Origin: Bacillota bacterium
Lineage (GTDB): Bacteria > Bacillota > Clostridia > Christensenellales > QAND01
Assembly (NCBI GenBank): GCA_003150225.1
Contig: QAND01000017.1
Span: 9,479 to 73,478 of the forward strand
Direction of reading: 5' to 3'
Length of the DNA stretch: 64,000 nucleotides
The position numbers and the translations under genes are program-made. Within the stretch, counting starts at the first letter, position 1, and each line of letters begins with the position of its first letter. Under the pieces are notes generated by a model. The model was not told the DNA's origin. It saw only the letters and a list, made by a program, of their open reading frames with translations, and ran no database searches. Positions 33,605 to 42,540 of the stretch are shown here, piece by piece.

Positions 33605-34198
33605 ATGGGTAGCAATACGGTTTCCATTGCGGTCATTCTGCTGAACTCCATCCTGGTGCAGAACATCGTTCTGGGCAAGTTCCTGGGCATCTGTCCCTTT
33701 GTTGGGGTATCCAAAAAGCTGGACACCGCCTTGGGCATGGGGATGGCGGTCACCTTCGTTATCGCCCTCTCCAGCGTCATCACCTATCTGGTGCAGTACG
33801 CCATTCTGGTGCCGCTCCATATCGAGTATATGCAGACCATCGCTTTCATCCTGGTGATAGCGGGCCTGGTACAGCTGGTGGAGATGTTTATCCAGAAATC
33901 CAGCCCGGCGCTCTATCAGTCCCTGGGCATCTATCTGCCCCTCATTACCACCAACTGCGCGGTGCTGGGGGCGGCGATTCTCAACATCACCAGCAACTAT
34001 AACCTGATACAGACCTTGGTCAACGGCATCGCTACCGGCCTGTCCTTCACCTTTGCCATCGTGCTGTTTGCCGGTGTGCGGGAACGGATGGCGCTGGCGC
34101 CCATTCCCAAGTCCATGGACGGGTTCCCCATTGCACTGGTGTCGGCAGGCCTTATGGCCATGGCATTTCTGGGCTTTTCCGGCCTGGTGTCCATTTGA
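33605..34198 (+). CDS. rnfA: Rnf complex subunit A
   Basis: 197 residues, six membrane helices. VQNIVLGKFLGICPFVGVS and YLPLITTNCAVLGAAI carry the two cysteines that match RnfE. The pair forms the transmembrane electron path. It begins 3 bases after rnfE. Confidence 0.94.
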   Translation: MGSNTVSIAVILLNSILVQNIVLGKFLGICPFVGVSKKLDTALGMGMAVTFVIALSSVITYLVQYAILVPLHIEYMQTIAFILVIAGLVQLVEMFIQKSSPALYQSLGIYLPLITTNCAVLGAAILNITSNYNLIQTLVNGIATGLSFTFAIVLFAGVRERMALAPIPKSMDGFPIALVSAGLMAMAFLGFSGLVSI

Positions 34199-34213
34199 TA
34201 GGGGGGCTGTGAG

Positions 34214-35029
34214 ATGGATTGGTTGGCAATTATAAGCCCGGCTGCGGTGCTGGGCGTATTGGGACTGCTCTTCGGCGGCCTCTTGGGGGTTGCATCCAAG
34301 AAGTTCGCCGTAGAGGTGGACGAAACGGTGGCAAATCTACGGCAGTATCTGCCGGGAGCAAATTGTAGCGGCTGCGGCTATCCCAGCTGCGACGCCTTTG
34401 CCGAGGCGGTGGTACATAACGGTGTGGATGTATCGGGCTGCGCCGTCATCAGCGCCGAGAACCTTGTAAAGGCGGGAAAGGCCGTGGGGCAGGAGGTCAA
34501 GGTCAGCGGTCAGAAGAAGGCAGTGGTTCTCTGCCAGGGTACCCGCGAGAACAGCCCGCCCCGCTATGAATACGAGGGGATTCATTCCTGTAAAGCCGCT
34601 GCCATGGTATCGGGCGGAAACAAGGGCTGCAGGTATGCCTGTCTGGGCAACGGGGACTGTATCTCCGCCTGCGCTTTTGGGGCCATCTCCATGGGTCCCG
34701 GCAACATCCCGGTCATCGATTTTGAAAAATGCACCGGTTGCGGCGCCTGTTCCAGAAAATGTCCCCGGAACGTCATCGGTATGGTACCTATGGAGGCCAA
34801 GGTAGTGGTGCTGTGCCGAACCCAGGAGCGGGGGCGGACAGTGCGCCAGGCCTGCAGCCGGGGATGCATCACCTGCCGCCTGTGCGAGCGGGCTTGTCCC
34901 ACGGGAGCCATCAACTGCGACAGCGGCGTGGCGGTGGTGGATTATACAAAATGCATCGGCTGCCTGGAGTGTACCAAGAAGTGCCCCAGCCCCTGTATCG
35001 ATCTGTTCGGGCCGGAGACCATCGTTTAA
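34214..35029 (+). CDS. rnfB: Rnf complex subunit B
   Basis: 271 residues. One N-terminal helix, a 4Fe-4S domain with NCSGCGYPSC and a distal Cys, then ferredoxin-like clusters: CRYACLGNGDC...C, CTGCGACSRKCP, CRLCERACP and CIGCLECTKKCP. RnfB accepts electrons from reduced ferredoxin. Last gene of the operon, followed by a strong terminator. Confidence 0.94.
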   Translation: MDWLAIISPAAVLGVLGLLFGGLLGVASKKFAVEVDETVANLRQYLPGANCSGCGYPSCDAFAEAVVHNGVDVSGCAVISAENLVKAGKAVGQEVKVSGQKKAVVLCQGTRENSPPRYEYEGIHSCKAAAMVSGGNKGCRYACLGNGDCISACAFGAISMGPGNIPVIDFEKCTGCGACSRKCPRNVIGMVPMEAKVVVLCRTQERGRTVRQACSRGCITCRLCERACPTGAINCDSGVAVVDYTKCIGCLECTKKCPSPCIDLFGPETIV

Positions 35030-35036
35030 AGCTGAA

Positions 35037-35074
35037 AAAGAAAAGCCATCCCAGGGATGGCTTTTCTTTTTTTT
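35037..35074 (+). terminator. Terminator of the rnf operon
   Basis: AAAGAAAAGCCATCCC and GGGATGGCTTTTCTTT around a single A, followed by T-tract. Confidence 0.93.
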
Positions 35075-35115
35075 CTCCCTTTGCTATATTGGTGCAGGAA
35101 AAGGAGAGAGATCCT

Positions 35116-35688
35116 ATGAAACACATCGTATTGGCGTCAGCCTCCCCCCGGAGGCAGGAATATCTGGCTCTATTGGGCTATCCCTATACCTGTAAAGTGG
35201 CGGATGTGGACGAATCCAGCATTCAAAAGACGGAGCCCGCCTGCCTTGCCATGGCCACAGCCCGGCTGAAGGCACGGGCGGTGGCGGCGGAGGAACGGGA
35301 TGCCATCATCATCGGTGCGGATACCGTGGTATCGGTGGAGGGAACCATCTTGGGAAAGCCGCGGGACGCGGCCGATGCCCAACGGATGCTAGCTCTTCTG
35401 TCCGGCCGGGCGCACCAGGTCTATACCGGTCTCTGTCTCATTGACACTGAGAGCGGCCGGGAGATCTGCGACTACCGGGAAACCACCGTTTGGATGCAGC
35501 CCATCTCCCGTGAGGAGATCGAGGCCTATGTGGCCACCCAGGAGCCCATGGACAAAGCGGGAGCCTATGCCATCCAGGGAGGCGCCAGCCGGTTTGTGGA
35601 AGCCATCGAGGGCTGTTATTTCAATGTTTTAGGGCTGCCCATCAATCTGCTGTACAACCTGCTTACATCGATAAATTTGAACTTATAA
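35116..35688 (+). CDS. maf: Maf-type nucleoside triphosphate pyrophosphatase
   Basis: 190 residues from ATG 35116 with AAGGAGAGAG. Motifs LASASPRRQEYL, IIGADTVVSVEGTILGKP, GRAHQVYTGL and DKAGAYAIQGGASRFVEAIEG (split here as DKAGAYAIQGG, RFVEAIEGCYFNV) define Maf. It hydrolyses dTTP, UTP or modified pyrimidine nucleotides. In many Clostridia maf lies before the mreB locus; here the AT-rich island separates them. Confidence 0.93.
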   Translation: MKHIVLASASPRRQEYLALLGYPYTCKVADVDESSIQKTEPACLAMATARLKARAVAAEERDAIIIGADTVVSVEGTILGKPRDAADAQRMLALLSGRAHQVYTGLCLIDTESGREICDYRETTVWMQPISREEIEAYVATQEPMDKAGAYAIQGGASRFVEAIEGCYFNVLGLPINLLYNLLTSINLNL

Positions 35689-35726
35689 TAATTGCAAATT
35701 ATTTGAAATTATTGCCAATATTATTG

Positions 35727-35754
35727 TTGAAATGCTTGCGTATTCTGTTAAAAT
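35727..35754 (+). promoter_or_regulatory. Promoter at the left edge of the AT-rich island
   Basis: TTGAAA (35727-35732), 16-base spacer, TAAAAT (35749-35754) with TGT before it. Confidence 0.65.
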
Positions 35755-35786
35755 TTATAGGAAAAAATTAGATAGGAGAATAAGCA

Positions 35787-36415
35787 TTGAAACAAAAATT
35801 ATTTCTGCTTTTTGTTTTTGGTTGTTTTCTAATATGCGGATGTACTGCAAATCAACTAAAATATGATAAATTGAGTGAGAGAGATAAACCGGGTTATGAT
35901 GCTTTTTATAACGATTGTGAAGTATATAAAGATGTATTTGATGATTTTGATGTTAAAGTTCGTGCTTATAATGCGGTATATGATGAAAAAAAGATATCGT
36001 TGGAATATTAATTACGGCTAGTGTTTATCCAAAATATGAAAAAAAGATTGAGGAAGTACACCTTGCAATTGGCGCTCCATTATTGTTAAAAGATAAAGTA
36101 CAAGGTAAAGGTTCTGCAAATATACATTTTTCTGGTGAAAAGTGTACTGAAGATAATGAAATTTTTGTTACCTATGAACCATATATTAGTATTCCTTCAG
36201 TTGTAGCAGGGCAAATGATGTTTTCAAAGCCTCTTTCTGTTCTCGGAATGACAAAAGACGAGTTTATTGATGCTACGAGCGAAATGTCGTTTGAGTTACA
36301 TTATAAGAATGGAAAGATAGAAAAGAAAACAGTAAAATATACTGGACAAGTAACACAGTGGAATGCTGATTTAGATCCTAATAAAGAGTTTGGAGCGTTG
36401 TTCATCGATCAGTGA
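35787..36415 (+). pseudogene. Lipoprotein gene split by a -1 frameshift at A-AAA-AAG
   Basis: TTG start at 35787 with GGAGAA upstream. Signal peptide with lipobox LICGC. The zero frame stops at 36011 after 74 residues. The -1 frame is open from just before the A7 run to 36415 and continues with protein-like sequence (DIVGILITASVYPKYEKKIEEV in part), ending on a terminator. The join lies on A AAA AAG at 35987-35993, in zero-frame phase, the heptamer used for programmed -1 frameshifting in dnaX. The fused product would be 209 residues. Programmed or slippage expression, or loss of one A from an A8 run, are all possible. Family not recognised; strongly AT-rich against its neighbours. Confidence 0.6.
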
Positions 36416-36430
36416 TGAACAACGCTTTTC
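36395..36430 (+). terminator. Terminator overlapping the lipoprotein stop
   Basis: GCGTTGTTCATC and GATGAACAACGC around a seven-base loop, then TTTTC. It supports 36415 as the true end of the gene. Confidence 0.85.
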
Positions 36431-36501
36431 ATTTATCATGAAAGGAGGTTAATTGTAGCTAATTCTATAACAAAATGGATATGTAGAAAGGAGTATATCA
36501 A

Positions 36502-37162
36502 ATGAGAAAAAAGATGTTTGTATTTGTATCGTTGGCTATCGTATTATTTCTTCCATGCGCGGGATTTGCATCTGACCATGACGCCGCTGTTATTTTAGAT
36601 GAGGATGCCGCGGGATAGGTGATAAGAAGTGATAATAGCTCACGCTATGTTGTAAGCGAAGAAGACTTATTGGTGATTAATGCAATGATTGAAGAGGATG
36701 CGGATGTTTCACTGGGTGAAATTTTTGGCAGTATGTCCACAGATGTTATATCGATCCGAAAAAGCAGAAGAGTTTTTTAGAATCCCGTTTTCAAATGAGG
36801 ATGTACAATCTCAAAATGCCAATAGGAATGCCATAGCAAGAAATTTGCCTGGCTTAGGCTCTTCTACAATTCAAAGATATGGTGCTTCTCTAAAAGGGAC
36901 TTCAACATCGACACGCCCTGGAGGCGCTCGGGCTTATTGGCTTCTTGCAGGTACAAGGCTAAGATCATCTGGCGGTCAAGTTTATGGATACGTGTAAGAA
37001 GAAGCATCTAATGTATCATCAGTTACGGCAACTACAGTAGTTGATCCACCGAATGGTTCATATTGTACCGAAGGGATACATTACTACATTCCTTCTTCCG
37101 ACCCTGGTGATCATCATTATGATGATGCTTCATATTCACAATACATCTCTTATTATAGATAA
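36502..37162 (+). pseudogene. Decayed secreted-protein gene
   Basis: AAAGGAG and ATG 36502 open a signal peptide (MRKKMFVFVSLAIVLFLPCA, then GFA). An in-frame TAG at 36616 stops it after 38 residues. The same frame stays open to about 36780 (SRYVVSEEDLLVINAMIEED), then coding continues in another frame (SEKAEEFFRIPFSNEDVQ, RPGGARAYWLLAGTRLRSSG) to a TAA at 36995, and that frame is again open to 37160 (TTVVDPPNGSYC, YYIPSSDPGDHHYDDASYSQ). Two stops of different kinds and a frameshift mean an inactivated gene of about 220 codons. Family unknown; AT-rich. Confidence 0.7.
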
Positions 37163-37204
37163 AAGCGTCTAATTATTATTGGTTGTTCTATACCACAATG
37201 CTGC

Positions 37205-37230
37205 AAAGGCGGGATGATCCCGCCTTTTTC
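37205..37230 (+). terminator. Terminator at the right edge of the AT-rich island
   Basis: AAAGGCGGGAT and ATCCCGCCTTT followed by TT. Confidence 0.88.
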
Positions 37231-37241
37231 CTTACCCCAAA

Positions 37242-37288
37242 TTGGCCAACTGGGGCCAAATCGGCCAAATAAGGCCAATCTGGCCAAA
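37242..37288. repeat. Five phased GGCCAA repeats
   Basis: GGCCAA at 37244, 37254, 37263, 37273 and 37282, spaced 10, 9, 10 and 9 bases, all in the same orientation; the first is inside the palindrome TTGGCCAA. The near-helical spacing would put every copy on the same face of the DNA. About 250 bases before mreB. Confidence 0.75.
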
Positions 37289-37538
37289 GAAATTCGTATC
37301 GTGTTTTCTTCAACATCATAACAAATTTACCCCAGTTTTTCCCCGAATGCGATGGTGAGAAAAGCCCTTTGAAAAAACACTATACGTCGATGCACATTTT
37401 GATGTCATTTTACTCCCGTTGTCCTCCGCCTTTGGAGGATAAGAAAAGATGGTGAAAGATTTGTATGAAAATTGATGCCCTCGTCAATAATGAGGATACG
37501 AAGAAATGCCCAATACTCGGGGGAGGTAGAAGAATCTC
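37289..37538. other. Gene-free leader of mreB
   Basis: No credible gene. It holds a small hairpin (TCCTCC / GGAGGA near 37421-37436) and, just before mreB, GGGGGAGGT as the binding site. No convincing -35/-10 pair was found. Confidence 0.5.
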
Positions 37539-38564
37539 ATGATGTCAAGGGATTTAGGAATTGATTTGGGTACCGCCAATACGCTGGTATATATGCGGGG
37601 CAAGGGGATCGTCATCCGGGAGCCTTCCGTGGTGGCAGTACGGTCGGGAGACCGCCGTCAGGTGTTGGCGGTAGGTCAGGAGGCAAGGGAGATGATCGGC
37701 CGCACTCCCGGCAACATCGTGGCCATCCGGCCCATGAAGGACGGGGTCATCGCTGACTTCAACATCACCGAGGTGATGCTCAAGTATTTCATCCAAAAAG
37801 CGGTGCCGAAAGGAATTGGTTTTATGAATCCCCGGGTGGTGATCTGTGTGCCCTGCGGGATTACAGAGGTGGAAAAACGGGCGGTGGAGGAAGCCGCTAA
37901 AAGCGCCGGCGCTAAGGAAACCTTTCTCATGGAGGAGCCCATGGCGGCTGCCATTGGCGCGGGATTGCCTATCGAGGAGGCTCGGGGCTGCATGATCGTG
38001 GACATCGGCGGGGGAACCACCGAGGTGGCGGTGATCTCCCTAGGGGGAATCGTGGCCAGCCGGTCCGTCCGGGTGGGTGGAAACCACATTGACGATGCCA
38101 TTATCGACTACATCAAACGGGAATATAATATGATGATCGGGGAGCGGACTGCGGAGGATATTAAGATTCAGATTGGGTCGGTATTCGATGGAGAAGTGGA
38201 CGGAGTGATGGATGTTCGGGGCAGGGATCTATTAAACGGTCTGCCTTGTACCGCTACCGTTACGGCACAAGAGATCACCGAAGCGCTCCGGGAACCTGCC
38301 GCCGCCATTGTTGGCGCGGTCCGCTACACGCTGGAGCGCACGCCTCCGGAGCTGGCGGGGGATATCATCCATAGCGGCATCGTCCTTTCGGGGGGTACCG
38401 CCGCCCTGCGCGGGCTGGATAAGCTCATCGCCCTAGAGACCGGTATGAGCGTCGCCGTGGCCCAGGACCCCTTGGATTGCGTAGTCAACGGGGCTAGTAT
38501 GGCCCTGGAACAGATGGCGCCGGCCCGCCGCCGGGGATTTCGTCTGCGCCCTTCAGCCACATAA
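37539..38564 (+). CDS. mreB: MreB-family rod-shape actin
   Basis: 341 residues. ATPase motifs of the actin fold: phosphate-1 [12 protein letters not shown], connect-1 [15 protein letters not shown], phosphate-2 [19 protein letters not shown] and adenosine motif [17 protein letters not shown]. It forms membrane-bound filaments that guide side-wall synthesis. The C-terminal tail is basic (RRRGFRLRP). ATGATG at 37539 offers two adjacent starts; the longer is given. A promoter-like site and hairpin separate it from mreC. Confidence 0.95.
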   Translation: MMSRDLGIDLGTANTLVYMRGKGIVIREPSVVAVRSGDRRQVLAVGQEAREMIGRTPGNIVAIRPMKDGVIADFNITEVMLKYFIQKAVPKGIGFMNPRVVICVPCGITEVEKRAVEEAAKSAGAKETFLMEEPMAAAIGAGLPIEEARGCMIVDIGGGTTEVAVISLGGIVASRSVRVGGNHIDDAIIDYIKREYNMMIGERTAEDIKIQIGSVFDGEVDGVMDVRGRDLLNGLPCTATVTAQEITEALREPAAAIVGAVRYTLERTPPELAGDIIHSGIVLSGGTAALRGLDKLIALETGMSVAVAQDPLDCVVNGASMALEQMAPARRRGFRLRPSAT

Positions 38565-38612
38565 TCTTCAGAATTGCGGAGCCCTTGGCCCGTGGCGCTG
38601 GAGAGGAATCTA

Positions 38613-38654
38613 TGCTATAATATCGGGAATATAAAGGGATTCCCGATATTTTTT
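38613..38654 (+). promoter_or_regulatory. Extended -10 overlapping a terminator-like hairpin between mreB and mreC
   Basis: TGCTATAAT (38613-38621) overlaps the first arm of AATATCGGGAAT / ATTCCCGATATT, which is followed by TTTT. It may end mreB transcripts or attenuate, and also start mreCD transcription. Confidence 0.6.
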
Positions 38655-38666
38655 ATGGAGTAGATC

Positions 38667-39521
38667 ATGGGTTTTAGAAACAAGCCTCTTGTTATAGTAA
38701 TCGCCATCGCGGTGCTGCTGGTGTCCCTGATGGTCTTCCTGCCGGGTACCGGTAAGGTGGACGGGCCCCAGGGCATCGTGGGGAATATCGTATCGGGAGC
38801 CACCGGGGTGTTTGACGCCATTGGGGGCTTCTTTTCCCGTCTGTTTACCAGCGTGTTCCGGCCGGGTACTTTGGAGGACGAAAACCAGGCCCTGAAGGAA
38901 CAAATCGCTATATACGAGTATAAAATCAATGGTATGAGCGAGATGGAACAGGAGAATCAGCGCCTAAAGCAGATGCTCAATTATATCGAGCAGGCGCCGG
39001 AATACGATTATATCATCGGCCGGGTTATCATGAAAGAACCTGGCTATTGGTTCGATGTATTTGATATCAACGTTGGGATCAACCAGGGAGTGGAAGAGGG
39101 GGACGCCGTGATTACCCCCGATGGCCTTGCCGGCCGGGTACTGAAGGTTGGAGGCAATTACAGTACGGTGGTTGCCATCATCGACAGCCGGGTTTCGGTG
39201 AGCGCCGTGATCGAGCGGACCCGGGATAACGGCATCGTCAAAGGCGGCATGCAGCTTTCCGATGAAGGAGGGCTCTGCTCCATGTCCTTTTTGCCCCTGG
39301 ACGCCGATCTTCAGGTGGGGGACCGAGTGGTCACCAGCGGTCTGGGCGGTGTGTTTCCCAAGGGGCTCTATGTGGGCCAGGTAAGTCAGGTGGGTACCGG
39401 TACCGATAAGCAGGTGGTGGTAAAGCCCGCCGTGGACTTCCTCCACTTGGAGGAAGTCATGGTGGTAAAGGAGAAAGCCGGATCCGCTGGAGGGGATACC
39501 GGAGCGGGGGATGGACAATGA
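38667..39521 (+). CDS. mreC: Rod shape-determining protein MreC
   Basis: 284 residues. One N-terminal membrane helix (about 7-27), a coiled coil (about 70-105; LEDENQALKEQIAIYEYKI), then the beta-barrel region with GRVIMKEPGYWFDVFDINVG (family site), DGLAGRVLKVGGNYSTVV and GLGGVFPKGLYVGQV. It links MreB to PBP2 outside the membrane. Overlaps mreD by 4 bases. Confidence 0.93.
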   Translation: MGFRNKPLVIVIAIAVLLVSLMVFLPGTGKVDGPQGIVGNIVSGATGVFDAIGGFFSRLFTSVFRPGTLEDENQALKEQIAIYEYKINGMSEMEQENQRLKQMLNYIEQAPEYDYIIGRVIMKEPGYWFDVFDINVGINQGVEEGDAVITPDGLAGRVLKVGGNYSTVVAIIDSRVSVSAVIERTRDNGIVKGGMQLSDEGGLCSMSFLPLDADLQVGDRVVTSGLGGVFPKGLYVGQVSQVGTGTDKQVVVKPAVDFLHLEEVMVVKEKAGSAGGDTGAGDGQ

Positions 39522-40033
39522 AGCAGTTGCTATGCGGCGTCATGACGTTCCTTGCGATGGTGCTGGATTGCTCCTTTATGATTTGGGTGATGCCCTTTGG
39601 CATTCATCCGTCCCTCACCGTTTGTGTGGCGCTGGCCTTTGGTATTGCCGACGCCCCCTTTACTGGGGCCATGGCCGGATTGTTCGCCGGCTTGATGATG
39701 GACGTAATGTACGGCCCTGTATTTGGCTATTATTCCTTGATCTTTCTCATCACCGCCTATGGGGGCAGCGCCCTATACCGGCGGGCGTTCAGCGAGAATA
39801 CCCTGTTTCCCGCCATATGTATGGCGGGAGCTTATGTGGTCAAGGAACTGCTTTCCTATCTCTTGGCCTTGACCATGGGGATCAAGACCGAAAATATCCT
39901 GTTGCTGCTGTTGAGATATATTCTGCCGTCAGCTCTTTTGACGGGTGTAATTGGGCTGTTTCTGTATGCCGGAATCCACCGGCTGTTCCGTTGCAGCTTT
40001 ATGCAGGTTTCCCGGTATCGGGACCTGGATTAA
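39518..40033 (+). CDS. mreD: Rod shape-determining protein MreD
   Basis: 171 residues, about five membrane helices. GAMAGLFAGLMMDVMYGPVFG is the family core (here in two parts: GAMAGLFAGLM, MDVMYGPVFGYYS). ATGA overlap with mreC. Confidence 0.88.
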   Translation: MKQLLCGVMTFLAMVLDCSFMIWVMPFGIHPSLTVCVALAFGIADAPFTGAMAGLFAGLMMDVMYGPVFGYYSLIFLITAYGGSALYRRAFSENTLFPAICMAGAYVVKELLSYLLALTMGIKTENILLLLLRYILPSALLTGVIGLFLYAGIHRLFRCSFMQVSRYRDLD

Positions 40034-40060
40034 CCGATGTGATCGTTCAGGGGGAAAAAC

Positions 40061-42523
40061 GTGAGAAAACTGACAATGGGCTCCTTGCGGCTGGTAGGGG
40101 TGTTCGCCCTTCTTCTTTTGGTACTGGCCGGGACGCTATTCAATATGACGGTGTTGCAGGGCAGCAAAAATGCCGATGAGGCCTCCAAGGTGACGGCGCG
40201 GACCATGAAGGTTACCAGCAAACGGGGGCAGATTTTAGATGTCAATGGCACGCCGCTGGCCTATGACCGGTCTAGCTATGATATCCAAATTTACCGGGAT
40301 CCTACGCAGATTGGGGAAAAATGGCGGGCGCTCTATACGGAATCCATCATTAAAACGGTGGAGATTATTGAGCGCAATGGTGGAGAGGTAATCGATCCCT
40401 TTGTGATCAAACGGGATGAGCATGGCCGTATGTATTTTGACTTTGGCCAGGTGGACAATCCCGACATCAGCCAAAAAACCTTGGAAAGCCGCGAAAAGCT
40501 ATGGCGGCAAAACCTGTATTTTGACGCCGATGTGGGCCCTCGCGACGCCTATAATGAGTTGCGGGTCCGCTATATGATCCCAGAGGAGATGGGGTATGAG
40601 GACGCGGTGAAGATTCTGGGAATCTGGCAGGAGATTCAGTATAACATGTATCGGTCTTATGCCTCTGTTACCATTTCCGAGGACGTGGATATGAACACCG
40701 TCTCCGAGATCGAAGCCAGCACCGATCTTCTGGGGGTAAACGCGGTGGAAAGCACCGTACGGGTGTATCCCAAGAACAGCACTGCCGCCCATATCATCGG
40801 CTATATGAGCAAGACATACGATGAAGATCGCCTCCAGTGGATGGAGGAAAACGGGTATAACAGCGAGGATAAAATCGGTGTCTATGGGGTGGAGGCCACC
40901 ATGGAGGAGTATCTATCCGCTAATATTGGTTCCCGTGCGGGGAAGCGAGTGGTGGAGGTGAACAGCACCAGTAAGGTGGTGCGGGAGCTGGAGTATGAGG
41001 CGCCGGAGCCCGGATATAATGTGGTGCTTACCATCGATTATGACCTCCAGGTAAAGCTGGACGAAGCTCTTGAAAAGACCATACAGGAATGCTACGCTGC
41101 TCAGCAGGAAGAATACAGTAAAAATTATAGCAAGTATGCCGCCCTGGAGGCGGCTCGGGGCGGCACCAAGACCAAATTCGCCAAGACGGGCGCTGCGGTG
41201 GTTATCGATGTGCGGAATGGGGATATTCTGGCCATGAGCAGCTATCCCTCTTTCGATTTAAACCTTTTTACTGGAGGGATCAGCGAGGAGGACTACGCTG
41301 CCATCAACGATGAAGAGACTACGCCCATGTTCAACAAGGCCATCTCTTCCCGGGCAGAACCCGGCTCCACCTTTAAAATGGTGACGGGTTACGCCGCTCT
41401 TCAGGAGGGCGTGATCACCCCCAACACCACCATTAGCTGTGAAGGGGAATATCGGGAGAACGTGGTACGGGGCAAGGGCCCCAAATGCTGGACGAAAAAC
41501 CCCAGCTCCCACAGCAACCAGACCGTTGTGGAAGGACTTAAGAACAGCTGCAACTATTTCTTCTACTATGTGGCCACCCGGCTGGGCATCGATGATCTCA
41601 ACAAATGGGCGGATATGTTTGGCCTGAGTTCCAAAACAAATGTGGAGCTGACGGGGGAAGTTACCAGCCATGTGGCCAACCAAAAGGTGTTGTATGACAA
41701 CACCAAGGATATCGACAGCGGACAGCTGACCTATAAGGCCTATCTGGTGAAAAAACAGATCATTGAGCAGCTGAAGTATTACGGCGTAGTCCGGAACGAG
41801 ACCTACACGGATGAACAGCTGGATCGCTGCGCCAGCCAGATCATCGCGCTGGTGGGCAGCGGCGATGAATTGGGGGACGGGATCCGGGTGATAATGAGAA
41901 AAGAGCTGGGGATCCCCGAGAGCATCAGCTATGCGCGCCGCTGGGATTCCCAGATATCGGGGTATCTCTATGAGATCACCTGGAACTCCATTCAGACGGC
42001 TATTACCGGCATCGGCCAGAGCGTTACCGCCGTGACGCCCATCGCGTTGGCCCGGTATATTGCGGCCATCGCCAACGGCGGCACGGTATACGACTGCACC
42101 GTCATCGATAAGGTGGTGGACCAGGATGGCAATGTGGTGATGGATCAGGAGCCCAAGGTGTTTGGAACCATCACCGACGTCAACAACTACATGGATTATA
42201 TTGTAGAAGGCATGCGGGAGGTGTTCTCTCTGGAGGACGGCGGAACAGGCGCAAACTCCCTCCGGGGGTTTAAGTACGCTGACGATATGGCGGGAAAGAC
42301 CGGCACTGCCCAGGTATCCACCATCGGCTTGGAGGATACCGCCTGGCTGGTAACCTTTACCCCCATCGAGAACGCGGAGATCGCCATTGTGGTATACATC
42401 CCCAACGGGTATCAGAGCGGATTGGCCGCTACCTGCGCCAAAGAGGTGATCCAGTTCTACCGAGATCGGCAGGCCGGCACCGATGAACCCGACATCACCG
42501 GCCCTGGCGGCCTGGTGCAGTAG
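40061..42523 (+). CDS. mrdA: Penicillin-binding protein 2 (side-wall transpeptidase)
   Basis: 820 residues from GTG 40061, longer than E. coli PBP2 (633). N-terminal helix, dimerisation domain starting at KRGQILDVNGTPLAYD, then the transpeptidase with nucleophile Ser436 (EPGSTFKM), SCN at 496-498 and KTG at 746-748. An insertion between SxN and KTG (about 530-640; LVKKQIIEQLKYYGVV) accounts for most of the extra length, as in other Clostridia. It works with RodA, the next gene. Confidence 0.94.
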   Translation: MRKLTMGSLRLVGVFALLLLVLAGTLFNMTVLQGSKNADEASKVTARTMKVTSKRGQILDVNGTPLAYDRSSYDIQIYRDPTQIGEKWRALYTESIIKTVEIIERNGGEVIDPFVIKRDEHGRMYFDFGQVDNPDISQKTLESREKLWRQNLYFDADVGPRDAYNELRVRYMIPEEMGYEDAVKILGIWQEIQYNMYRSYASVTISEDVDMNTVSEIEASTDLLGVNAVESTVRVYPKNSTAAHIIGYMSKTYDEDRLQWMEENGYNSEDKIGVYGVEATMEEYLSANIGSRAGKRVVEVNSTSKVVRELEYEAPEPGYNVVLTIDYDLQVKLDEALEKTIQECYAAQQEEYSKNYSKYAALEAARGGTKTKFAKTGAAVVIDVRNGDILAMSSYPSFDLNLFTGGISEEDYAAINDEETTPMFNKAISSRAEPGSTFKMVTGYAALQEGVITPNTTISCEGEYRENVVRGKGPKCWTKNPSSHSNQTVVEGLKNSCNYFFYYVATRLGIDDLNKWADMFGLSSKTNVELTGEVTSHVANQKVLYDNTKDIDSGQLTYKAYLVKKQIIEQLKYYGVVRNETYTDEQLDRCASQIIALVGSGDELGDGIRVIMRKELGIPESISYARRWDSQISGYLYEITWNSIQTAITGIGQSVTAVTPIALARYIAAIANGGTVYDCTVIDKVVDQDGNVVMDQEPKVFGTITDVNNYMDYIVEGMREVFSLEDGGTGANSLRGFKYADDMAGKTGTAQVSTIGLEDTAWLVTFTPIENAEIAIVVYIPNGYQSGLAATCAKEVIQFYRDRQAGTDEPDITGPGGLVQ

Positions 42524-42540
42524 GGTAGGGGAAGAGATAT

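Noticed and set aside
36502..37162. Stop-codon recoding in the decayed gene
   Set aside because: Both TAG and TAA interrupt it and a frameshift is needed as well; no other gene in the window reads through stops.
37242..37288. CRISPR or iteron origin at the GGCCAA repeats
   Set aside because: Units are 6 bases with 3-4 base gaps, far too short for CRISPR, and no rep gene or DnaA boxes are adjacent.
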